Below are positions 12,181 through 22,595 of a stretch of DNA of 64,000 bases, in pieces. A program made the translations under genes and the position numbers. Where the stretch lies: contig JALGPY010000010.1 of the NCBI GenBank assembly GCA_023055425.1, positions 17,023,363-17,087,362 on the forward strand. The letters run 5' to 3'. The DNA comes from Linanthus parryae (Eukaryota > Streptophyta > Magnoliopsida > Ericales > Polemoniaceae). The notes below the pieces were generated by a model. It was not told the DNA's origin. It ran no database searches and saw only the letters and a list, made by a program, of their open reading frames with translations. The first letter of the stretch is position 1; every line of letters begins with the position of its first letter.

Positions 12181-12499
12181 TTAGAAGATGAAGCAGAGAC
12201 TTCACATGGTTTCAAGGAAAGCTTGAAGGAAAACATAAAGAATTTTTCCTTGAAAATTGTTCCCAAAGCCTTGAAAATGAGCAACAGAAGAATCATAATG
12301 ATCAAGCTACTTCCTCAAGATCTGAAAGGATTGAAAAGTTGTCTGGAGAACCTGATCCATGGACTCCAAGAAAGAGATTCAAATATCTGTCATCTCATCC
12401 ATTTGAGAACATTATATCTGATCCATCTACTGGTACACAGACAAATCATAATTGAAAAATTTGTGTGCTTTTAATGCTTTTATTTCTCTTGTAGAACCA

Positions 12500-13363
12500 A
12501 AAAATGTCAAAGAGGCATTACATAAAGCAGATTGGATCATTGCAATTCAAAGTGAAATCAATGAATTTGAGAGAAACAAGGTGTGAAATCTAGTTCCTCC
12601 ACCAAAAGATTAGTCTGTCATTGGCACAAGATAAGTGTTCAGAAACAAGTTGGATGAAAATGGCAAGCTAATCAGAAACAAATCTAGAATAGTGGCTCAA
12701 GGATAAAACCAAGAAGAAGGTATTTATTATGAGGTGAATTTTTCTCCTGTTGCAAGGTTAGAAGCAATTAGAATGTTACTTGCATTTGCATCTTACATGA
12801 ACATTAAAAATTTCCAAATGGATGTTAAGTGTGCATTTTTAAATGGATACTTGCAAGAAGAAGTTTATGTGGCTCAACCTTCTGGAATTCAAAATGATGA
12901 GTTTCCAAATCATGTCTATAAACTTGACAAAACTCTCTATGGTTTGAAACAAGCTCAAAGGGCTTGGTATGAAAGACTGTCAAAGTTTTTACTTGAAAAT
13001 GGTTTCAAGAGAGGATTGTTTGATAAAACTCTTTTCATACAGACTCATGAGAAAGATATGTTAGTAGTTCAAATCTTTGTTGATGATATTCTGTTTGGAG
13101 CTGCTAATGATTCTCTTTGTAAGGATTTCTCAAGTCTAATGAGCAAGGAATTTGAGATGAACTTAATGGGAGAATTGAACTTCTTCCTTGGACTGCATGT
13201 ACAACAAATGAAGAAGGGTATCTTTCTACATCAAAATAAGTATAGTAAGTACTTGATTAACAAGTCCAATTTGTCTTGGTTCAAAGCTGAAAAGACTCCT
13301 ATGAGTTCTACACTTCCCTTTGATAAGGATCAAGCTGGTAAGAGTGTGAATCAAAAAGACTAA
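12500..13363 (+). pseudogene. Sirevirus-like pol: reverse transcriptase
   Basis: The best-preserved part of this pol is open from 12734 to 13363. Copia RT (RVT_2) landmarks in order are FSPVARLEAIRMLLA, FQMDVKCAFLNGYL, LYGLKQAQRAWYERL, the catalytic FVDDILFGA (about 13076-13102) and FFLGLHVQQMKKGIF. Upstream sequence from 12500 holds the beginning of the domain (a tract resembling ALHKADWIIAIQSEI) but with several stops. The enzyme copies element RNA into cDNA; this copy would be inactive without the upstream frame. Confidence 0.85.
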
Positions 13364-14026
13364 AGAGGTATGATTGAATCTATGCTATATATCACTGCTA
13401 GTAGACAAGCTATATGTTTAGTGTCTGCATGTGTGCAAGATTTCAATCTGATCCTAAAGAGTCACATTTAACTGCTGTTAAAAGGATATTAAGAAATCTA
13501 AATGGTACCAAAGACCTAGGGATTTAGTATCCAAAATAGTCTAACTTCTCTCTTTGTGGATAATCAGATGCTGAATTTTAGGATATGAAGTTGATAGAAA
13601 TAGCACTTCAAGGTGTTGCCAATTCCTTGGTTCACCCCTAACTAGCTTGCACTCAAAGAAACAAAACTATGTAGCATTATCAACAACTAAGCCAATATAT
13701 AGAAGCTGAAGCTTGCTGCTCACAAGTTTTATGGATTGCTCAGGAAATTAGGGATCTAGAGTTCAATTTCAAATAAATTCCTATTAAATGTGAGAACACC
13801 AGTGCTATTTCAATCACAGAGAATCATGTTCAGCATTCCAGAACCAAGCACATTGATGTTAGACATCATTCCATCAGAGATCATGCTGAAAAAGGTGATA
13901 TTATTCTTGAAGTTGTTTCTAATAATTTGAAACTAGCAGATATCTTCACTAAACCATTGCCAAAAGAAAAATTTGCAGCCCTCAGATTGGAGCTGGGCAT
14001 GCTTAATAAGGAAGTATTTGTTTAGG
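13364..14026 (+). pseudogene. Sirevirus-like pol: RNase H
   Basis: The first half is heavily interrupted. The second half is recognisable: EAEACCSQVLWIAQEI, a CENTSAISITENHVQH tract, then RTKHIDVRHHSIRDHAEKG and the conserved pol ending LADIFTKPLPKEKF. RNase H removes RNA from the RNA-cDNA hybrid. The frame ends at a TAG at 14023-14025 just before a GGGGGAG tract at 14026. Confidence 0.75.
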
Positions 14027-14474
14027 GGGAGTATAAGGTAAATATAAGGTAGGGGCTTATGTGTTCCAAAGTTTTTAACTGATATTCAAATCATTGAAAA
14101 TCTTTCCAAATCCTTGATTTTATTTTTTCAGCAATATAGCTTTTCAAGGAATTGAAAAGTTTTCCAAAGCCTTGGAAATAAGTCAATATGCTCTCTAGTC
14201 AAAAATTGGATCTCTCAATGTTGGATGCTATCTTTGTAGATAATTAACTAATTTTGTACTTACCTTTTAAGATATTTTTTAAGCATTATTTTATTTCCTT
14301 TCCTATGTCACACACACAAACACACTGACATGAATTCAAACTGTAAAGATATCAAAAAGATTTGGAAATATTTCAGTTTCCTTATCTGACTCATACTCTT
14401 GAGTATTTATCTTCTTTTTTCTCTCTTCTCTCCGTATCACTCATGCCTTTCTATTCTTCACCCCCAAACCCTAA

Positions 14475-16190
14475 TGATAAGCAGTAGAGAATCCCAAAGA
14501 GTCAAGATGGCTGGAGGTTCAAAGATGGGTTCAGAAAATAAGAGGAAGACTGTAGAAGATGTTATTCAAACAATCATTGGTGACTCTAGTTCCAGAACTA
14601 CAACTGAAGAAAAGGTTCCTTCTCATCCAACCAAGAAAAGCAAGAAGGACCAGACACCAATTTCAAGCAAGAAGAAGAAGATGGGAGATCAGTCTACTCG
14701 AGAGAAACAGCCGGAGGAACAAGTGGCTAGTCCAAAGAAGTTGAAGAAGAAGAAGCCTACAGTTGCTGACAAGGGAAGAGGAAATGGTATTGAGGTTGCA
14801 CAAGAGAAAAGCACTGGCAAGGAACTTCAGATCTATTCTGGAACACATCAATCCCCTGGTAAGAAACTTTCTAGCAAGTGGTTTATTTCTCAAAATGCTA
14901 GAGGTCAGGCGTTAGTTGGTTTTTGCTTCTAGACCAGTTTCCTACTGTAGTCAGGTTAGTGTTGATATGTTAGAAACCATAAAACCTAGAGTGTGTCAAG
15001 AGACTGAAGAAAAGTTCTGTTTGGAAAGTGTTGAACCCTCCTGAAGTTGCCTACCCCATACTTACTAGGCTTTTCTATCTGAACTTGGCGCAAATCAAAA
15101 CAACTATGAACCTAGTGATTCAATCTAAAGTTGATGGGATTACAATGGAGTTAGATGACTCGGAGTTTGCAAATGTTCTAGGCTGTCCAAAGAGGTATAA
15201 CATTGAGTACTACCCAAACAATGTTGATGCATTGAAACTGGCTAGGGAAGAATTCCTTCTACCTAATGTCTCTACCTCCTCCAAACAGCTAACACACTCT
15301 GTGCTTACTGTTGAAGCCAACACTTTTTTCATAATATTGATGAGGTGTGTAGTGCATAGGGAAATTCAAAACAGCTGCTGACTGATAGGGTACTTTACTT
15401 GATGTATTTTATCATGCATTTCTATGAGATTGATCTTCCAGCAATTGTGATGGAAGATATGCTCTACTCTCAGACCAAAAAGGAAGCATCCTTTACCCTA
15501 TGCTAATCGGCTTTCTTCTTTCTTTCTTCACCGTGACCTACATCTGAAAGAGAAGAAACCATTACTACTGGTTTTGGCAAGCTTGATGAGAAAGCATTTG
15601 AGAGAATTGGCGTTGTGAAAACCAGTGATGGGATATGGAAGTTATACTCTGATCTGTCCGAAAAAGACCTACAATCCAAGAAGTTTTCAAAACACAAGGC
15701 TGTGACCCTACCTTTAAACCTATCCTCTCAACCATAAGATCTTGGCTTAGGGATTGAAAGGCTTGATATTCTTGATAAGAACATGGATGAGCTGAAGGAG
15801 AATCAGCATGAGTTTGGTAGTGAATTCAAACATGTGAAGTATATGGTTGAAAGTATCTTCAAGAGCATCATTGTACTTCATTTGGACGGAGAAGTGTCTC
15901 AGGCTGCAGAAGGATCAAAGAAGGATGCAGCAGGTTCAGATAGAGATTTTTTCAGTGAGCATACAACTCAGGATGAGGCTACATGGGTGGTGGACAAAGG
16001 AAAAAATGTGGTTCAAGAACAGGGTAATGAACAACATGAACATGCTGATGTAGACAGTCGAGACTCAGGGATGCTTTTCAAAGATCTAAAGAAGAAGAAG
16101 AAGAAAACCAAAATTCCAGAAGTGGTGACTGAAGACCAACTGTTTGAAGAACCTTGTCATGCTGGTAGACTTTACTGCTGTTTTTGCTAA
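14475..16190 (+). pseudogene. Extra ORF region after pol (envelope-like / putative plant transposon protein)
   Basis: Between pol and the 3' LTR lie three open pieces. 14475-14932 is lysine-rich with nuclear-localisation-like clusters (KKSKK, SSKKKK, KKLKKKK). 15028-15381 contains LTRLFYLNLAQ and VDGITMELDDSEFANVLGCP. 15783-16190 is acidic and ends in a KKKKKKTK run. Between the last two pieces, KHPLPYANRLSSFFLH can be read. The FY-NL, LGCP and LPYANRL pattern resembles the plant family annotated 'envelope-like' or 'putative plant transposon protein', found as an additional ORF in several LTR lineages including Sireviruses. No membrane segment is evident. The pieces probably come from one broken ORF. 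Confidence 0.55.
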
Positions 16191-16308
16191 TAAGTAAGAT
16201 CACTTGGATATTTGGTGTTAAATCTTACTATCATGGATTCTGCTTTTATATAATCATTATTTTTTGCAGAAAATTTACTCCTTAAGAGATTTTGGTTTTG
16301 TCTTTCAT

Positions 16309-16320
16309 CAAGGGGGAGAT
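16309..16320 (+). other. Polypurine tract
   Basis: AAGGGGGAGAT immediately precedes the TGTAAG start of the 3' LTR. It primes plus-strand cDNA synthesis. Confidence 0.75.
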
Positions 16321-18404
16321 TGTAAGTTAAGTCTGTTTCAAAGGCTGTTTCAAGGCCTTGAAACTGATTTCAAGGGTTTGAAACTAACACTGCAGATTCT
16401 GGCATGAACTTAGGCCTCGTTTGGGTAGAGGATAAGGAGGGAGCATAAGATAACATATACCCTCTCTCTTTTTATCAAGTGTTTGGGTACTAGATAAGAG
16501 AGGGGATAAGTTATGTTGCCTTATGCTGATGGAGCTTTTAATGAACAAATTTTATACCTCCAACATGGAGGTATAAGGTCGGATAAGAAAATATAGCATA
16601 TTACCATGCTAGTAGGTTGACAAAAATACCCCCCACAAACTATTTAATTTTCTACCCTTGTCTCCAAACCCTATCATTTTGGGATTGATAACTATTATTT
16701 TGGAATTGAAAACTATCATTTTGGAGGAGGTCCTCATGGGTTTGATACCTATTATTTTGGGATTGCATAACTTTATTTGAGTATGTATCGTTGAGATAAA
16801 TATAAAGACATTTTTCCGTGCTTGCTAAAATTTCGTTCGTTTAATTTAACTTATTTATTGTAGGTTATGTAACACCATGCCAATTTGCCAATTAAGTACT
16901 ACTAATTTATACTCCGTACTTTGCTATGGTCGTGTTGTATCCATGAATATTTGTTATGTTTGCATGTTACTACAAATTTATTTCGCGTATTAATATACAT
17001 TTTGTATACATTTTGACAACGTCATTATTGTGTAGAAAAAAGAGTATTAAAATATGAACATACATACTAATACATTTTGTATACATTTTCCTCGTCAATT
17101 TGAAATATACAATCTCTTATACAAATTAACAGCACTGAGGGTATTACAGTCATTTGGGCACATGTCCTGCTTCATATCCTGCATCATATCCGACATCACC
17201 CAAACACGGACAGCCAGAATATCTTATCAGGGCTTATCAGACAACATTCATATCCTTGCTCATATCCCAGCATAAGCCTTATCCCTACATAGCATATCCT
17301 CTACCCAAACGAGGCCTCAGGGGGAGCTGATGATCTTGTTCAAACTCCTAATCTCTTATATTTCATTATCTGTTACTTGATGATGAAAGACAAATCATCT
17401 CTCTACTGTATAATATGAATAATTCATTTGTTTGACTCAGTTTGTGCAGGGATATTTAGTTTCCTATTTTGCAAGATTATTTCCTCACTTATTTGATTGC
17501 TGAATGGAAATAAATCATACAGAGTTAAACATCCAACAAGGTGAACAATATAGATACTGAGAAACTATCCGTTGGGAGAGCTGTTAGAAGAGTCAAGATC
17601 CTTTGTATATTTTTCGGAAAGTTTGTTACAATAAGATCCTGAAGATCCTCAATTCAAACAACTGCATAAAGGTGGGAAGGCTTGAAGAAATAACAATGGA
17701 CACTTACAGAAACTCACAAGCACTTCACAGAGATTGGTAAGCAACATAGAAGCAAATCAAATCATCCAATCTGATCATCTAAAGAGCAATGCATACTAAC
17801 TTTCAAACTTTGTCCTAGTTTTCTTCTATTCTCAGCTTTATTTGTATACCATTATGATAATACTTCGAGTTCTTATTCTGGTTGATTGTTCAAGGTGAAC
17901 AATATAGAATTCCTAGTTAATCACTTATCTAGAACATATACTAGATTGGTTAGTGAGAACCACAAGCTGTAACAGAGTAAGGCACCTATCTGTGCTTGAT
18001 TTCTAGGGACTTAGCTTTTGTTCAATAAGAATTAATTTTTAAAATCCTGCAGGGATTAAGTCCTTGAGGTAGAGATGTAGGTCCAAGTGGACTAAACTAT
18101 ATAAATAATTGTGTTTCTTGCCTTTACTTTGCAGCATTTTATTAGCATACAAACTGCACAAAACAGGATTTAGTTCAAGGGCTTGACCCTCATTTCAAGG
18201 CCTTGAAAACTATCAGATTTCTCTTTAATATCTATTTTGATCCCAAGGACTTGAAACTCATTTCAAGGCCTTGAAATACTTGCTGCATTTCACAAACTCA
18301 TTTGAAACCACACTTTTAGCAGAAGTTGCAAAAGTTTCCATTCTCTATTCAACCCCCCATATAGAGTATTGGTCCAGTATTTATTCCTACTGTACTGTCC
18401 TTCA
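16321..18404 (+). repeat. 3' LTR of the Sirevirus-like element (contains a DNA transposon)
   Basis: It begins TGTAAG and ends CCTTCA. Without the 907 bp added at 16410-17319 it is about 1.18 kb, matching the 5' LTR. Palindromes TTTCAAGGCCTTGAAA occur at 16348-16363, 18193-18208 and 18261-18276, and a TATA box at 18097-18106. Confidence 0.85.
16413..17316. mobile_element. Harbinger/Tourist-like DNA element, non-autonomous
   Basis: Both ends carry the same inverted repeat starting GGCCTCGTTTGGGTAGAGGA; by eye it is 22 bp and perfect. The 5' LTR (near 7936) has the uninterrupted GAACTTAGGGGG, so the insertion site is certain. Flanking triplets are TTA (16410-16412) and TCA (17317-17319), consistent with a 3-bp TTA duplication with one mutation. 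TIR sequence and duplication fit the PIF/Harbinger superfamily. The 904-bp body has no transposase frame. Confidence 0.85.
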
Positions 18405-18959
18405 GACTTTCTCTTGAATTATCTTTCTTGAAAATCAAGTAACCTCTAATACAAATGTAGATCTAGTGTTGAGAGAAAATTAAGCTTTGAAGCAGAAGAA
18501 CTAGGTCAGCCACCCTTACACCTTAGAGAGGCAAAGCTCTTCAAGTTTGAAAAATATCTCAAGAACTTCTCCATAACGACTATTGAACTTCCCCTAGCCT
18601 TTGGTTTGTGTTCCTACTCCCAGTAACGACGCTTCAGCCTCCCTCTACTTGGTTCCACAATCAGAAGCTGTTGAATACGCTTCTAGGATCAATCCATATA
18701 TGTTTGTATTTTTTTCATTGATTATCTATATCAATCTTTGTGTATTGATCTTGACAATTTTTTTGTCCGATTACTTGAATCTAGAATCGAGAATTTATCT
18801 GTTAGACTAAGCCAAAGTGATTTAAAGTTTATTCTTGGTTTGGTTTGGCGTTAGATCTGTGGTTTAGAGTGTCTCTTCTCTACAGATGTCTCACAGATTC
18901 TGAACACTAGGATTACTCTCTCATATCTATCCTAGAGTCTAGTTTGTTATCACATTTGC
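18405..18959. other. Unassigned sequence between the Sirevirus element and the right direct repeat
   Basis: It should be the continuation of the DNA interrupted at 7831. No domain is recognised. The only open stretch, 18601-18810, looks incidental. Confidence 0.35.
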
Positions 18960-19640
18960 GATCCTGGTCTGTCAATTTAGCTGATGTCATTTCTCGGTAT
19001 TGTTTCCTCCACCTGGGATGTGTAGAGTACGCCCTTCTAGATATCTCTATATATCTACTAAGTCTAGGTTTCATTATATTTATCTAGAGTCTCCTAGGTT
19101 GAAAGTGAAATGTCATAACCTTCTACAGAGTTTTTTAGTCACGAACTAAGAGGTATGAAGATGTTCACTTGTAGAACTACCAGAGTCACTACTATCATCG
19201 ACTACATTCAAGTGAGGCTTCAATTTCCACAGGTGTTGGGTGCTACAAAAGAGGTTGCAAATACTAGGTAAGCAAAATGTAGTGTGGTGAGTAGTTTGTC
19301 TGAGGGACTACTCATTATCTATTTTGTATCACACGTTTTGGGCAATAAAGGATCTAGCACTTGTTTGTTTAGGAAGTGATGTTTTAATCCTTAAAGTCCT
19401 TCTCAGGAGGAGAACACAGTGAAGGTTTCCCACTGTAAAAATCTTAGGTGCCATGTTTGTTAATTTTTTAGATGTTAGATTAGTTCTACGCCTAAACGTT
19501 ATACAACTGCATCTTTATTTATCTTATTCAAGTTGTTGTGTTAGCATATATCTTGTTTTATAGCTTTATCAATTTCTCAATCTATTAAACTTTTTGACAA
19601 AAACCGTTCCTATTTGGCTCTACAATTATAGTCTTCCGCT
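18960..19640 (+). repeat. Right member of the diverged direct-repeat pair (possible LTR)
   Basis: It is a counterpart of 3640-4290 in the same orientation, sharing TCACGAAC, ACTATCATCGACTAC, GTGCTACA and AAAGAGGTTGCAAA. By eye the identity is clearly lower than between the Sirevirus LTRs, consistent with the older host element being hit by the younger one. Confidence 0.5.
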
Positions 19641-20562
19641 GTGTCGCCTAGTGTCGAAAGTTAAGGGTGTATAAGAGCAGACACTCTCGAACTCGTGTGA
19701 TTATTTTATGCGCCTGTTCTCTCCAATCATTTTATGTATTTACACATTCAAATATATTCTATCAATATATTTTCTCAAGAGTGAGGATGCATATGCAGAT
19801 GTCATGCAGGCTGACTAGTCAAAAGTTATTATTTTCCCCCTAATATCTTAGTCTCAGTAGTATAGTCCTTGCATTTTCCTAAATCCATAAATTTTGTTTA
19901 ATTGGGAAGTCTAATGAGTTCCAAAGCCACATAATGACCTCATATAGGCTGGATCTCAAGTTCTGGTTAACTGTACTAAATTCCCTACAGTTTGGCTAAA
20001 TTGTATTGTAGTCCCAACTTCAATTTGATTGGTCTGATTCAAGTCCAGATTGGCACAATTGATTCGAGATGTTATGAAACTAACATACAGACATGAGGTC
20101 ATATCTTGTGTCACGATTTAAGAGTCTGATTGAAGATGTTGTGAAATTACTATTTTACCCCTTTTAGGTAGTTCAGTCTTACTAGGGTTTCCAAAAAGCC
20201 AAAGAGCCTTATACTTAGAATGTTATTGTTAACAATGTACCATAAAGGCATTTTGGTCTCTTAAGATATTTGATAGCTCAACTCAGAAGTCAACGTTAGC
20301 TGTGAAAATGGTTCACATGATCTACTTTGCAACCAATTCTGGTCAGTTGAGAGAGAGTTTTCACAATCAGAGAGCAGGGTCTATATGATTGAAGTTTGAG
20401 GTTTCGAGATCATATATGATCTCCCAAGAACTGAGAGAACTCAAGGGGGAATGATCAGTAAAATTTGGATGGCAACAATCCAATACTTTGAGTATTCTTG
20501 AGAGTTTTCAAAGTTTCAGGTTAGCTACTTTGAGCTTGGTGTCTGAGCAATATGTTAAGGAT
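19641..20562. other. Unassigned non-coding region
   Basis: I see no coding sequence. There is an 18-bp perfect palindrome (GAGATCATATATGATCTC) at 20406-20423 and a purine-rich CTCAAGGGGGAATGA near 20440 that resembles a polypurine tract but has no LTR start after it. Confidence 0.35.
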
Positions 20563-22595
20563 TTGGAAGGAATGATTTCAAGTAGTATTTACTAGTTTCT
20601 TACAAGAGAAAGAAGATGATGATTTGATGACGTATTTATGAAGTTATGACTATTCGAATATGGTTGTTTATCAAGTCAAATTGCATACTAAAAGACAATT
20701 TAGTCAACTTTAGGCTCGTTTTCTAGAAAATCCATTTAGAATTTGTGGAAAACTCATTGAACTTGATTGAAGTATTAAAAGCAAATACACATAGGAAGAA
20801 GTATAACAAGATTTGATCAAGTATTCAAGGCGTTATGATCATTAGAAAAAAAACACAGATGATAAGTATTTTCCACACTTAGAAAAAATTTAAATTCACA
20901 GACTCTTAGCTTTTTAGACTTGCACTTCGCAGCTCAAATTCAGAGAGGTTGAGAGGGAGATATGGGCCAATAAAAACATATGATATTAAGGATCTTATAA
21001 CTGACTATTCACATGAGGAAACAAAGTTCATTTCGTCAAGTAAATAGTTACTTTTGTATCAACCAAGTTCAGTACAAATTCAAGGCATTCTTTGATAATT
21101 ATGGAAACCTGTTTCACCAACTTCCACCATGATTTTTTACATTTTAAAGACATAATCATATGGATTAATTAACACAAGTTTGTAGTATTAGATTTAGGGA
21201 GTATGCATAAAAACAATCACCCAAATCCAACAACTAGAGAGGGAGATAGCATGCCTCAAGTTGGCAACAAAATACATGATAATGTAACACTAGATCCAGT
21301 CCTACTTCACAACAAATTTGAGTTGATTTTAGGATGTCTAAGAGGTGATTCAAAATTATCGATAAACATGAATATTTTTGTATTAAGTACAAAGAATATA
21401 GAGGGAAAATAATAAAGTCAAACCAATAAATATCGAATGAGTTATAAGCCCCTGAACATGGAGTAAAATTCACCGGAAAATTAAAAAATCAGAGTATTAA
21501 AACATGATTCAAGAATGACCTGGGTATGTATTGACTCGGTATTATGCCTACCTAACTCACAAGGATCACAACAAGCCTTTAAAAAATGAATTTTAGAAGG
21601 ACCAAGAGCTTACCGGAGCTCCGGTAGCAATAGCAGAAACTGGCGGCTTCTTGCCAAGTTTCCGGCCACAATGGAAGAAAACGGCGAGTTAACAACCTCC
21701 TCTTTGTAAGTTGGGCTCGCCTGAGGAAAATTTTCACATATCCAAAAACCATTTAAAATGATGCATAGATTGGAGATATAATTAATCAGTTAACTTACGA
21801 GGTTTCTTAAGACTCATACCCGTTTACCTGATCAACCAATTGATAAAATAAAGAATTGAGTTGGGCCTTTTGCTCCACAAGTTAGTGGCTACCTCCTATA
21901 GTAGTAGCTCGCAGGATTGAGAAGTTGTGGTGGTGTTGTGGTACTCTTTATGGATGAAGAAGATGATGGATGAGGGTAGTACATGCAAGTTGTTTTGCTT
22001 GTTTAAGCAGACTGTGGTGAGGTGCTGCAACCTCATGTGTGAGGTGGCAAAAATTTATCATGAGATAGCCATGTGGCAAGCATGCATAAGGGGTATATTT
22101 TCAATTTATTCAAAGTTAGGGTAGATAATGAGTTATGATAAATTTAGATTGCATGTCAACTCCGCTCTTAGCCCATCACTTTTAATAATCTATACGTACC
22201 TACACAAATTTTTGTAATCTCAGGTTGGCCAAATATAAGTCAGAAATTAAATTTTAATAAATTAGGTACTTGCCCAAATGTTTTATGGTAATTTCTTAAT
22301 TGCCTCATAATGATTTGAAATCACATTTCACAGTATAAACAACCAATATACTGCATTATGAAATCATTTACAGTCCAGTCTCAAATAGAGATGTCAAAAC
22401 ACTTCAATTATCCTTTTATCCCCATGTTTCTAGCCTCTCAATACCAACCCCATTACTTCTAAAATATTACACCAACATCTCTCATCCTAGAATCATTATT
22501 AAGCCTTTTCACACCATAATAAATTTTATTTACACATTTTCCCAGAATTTTGAGATATTGAATTTTAACCCCTTAGTATTTTCTGAGGTATTACA
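20563..22595 (-). repeat. 3' LTR of the minus-strand gypsy-type element
   Basis: On the minus strand it starts TGTAATACCTCAG. Around 21640-21615 the minus strand reads CTACCGGAGCTCCGGTAAGC, matching a leader with a splice-donor-like GTAAG as in the larger gypsy LTRs further right. It is about 2 kb; the distal end (near 20563) is missing relative to the other LTR. Confidence 0.55.

Larger units (their letters stand above)
7832..18404 (+). mobile_element. Full-length Sirevirus-like Ty1/copia retrotransposon
   Basis: Two direct LTRs (7832-9055 and 16321-18404) enclose a tRNA-iMet primer site, gag, pol in copia order (protease, integrase, RT, RNase H), an extra ORF region after pol, and a GGGGGAGA polypurine tract. 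Flanking 5-mers GATTT (7827-7831) and GACTT (18405-18409) differ at one base, as expected for an aged target duplication. The long internal region and extra ORF downstream of pol are characteristic of the plant Sirevirus (SIRE1/Maximus) lineage. Many stops and frameshifts make it non-functional. A 904-bp DNA transposon sits in the 3' LTR. Confidence 0.85.

Noticed and set aside
20406..20423. 18-bp perfect palindrome as an operator or origin
   Set aside because: A single AT-rich palindrome without repeated context in a long non-coding region; by itself too weak to support a function.
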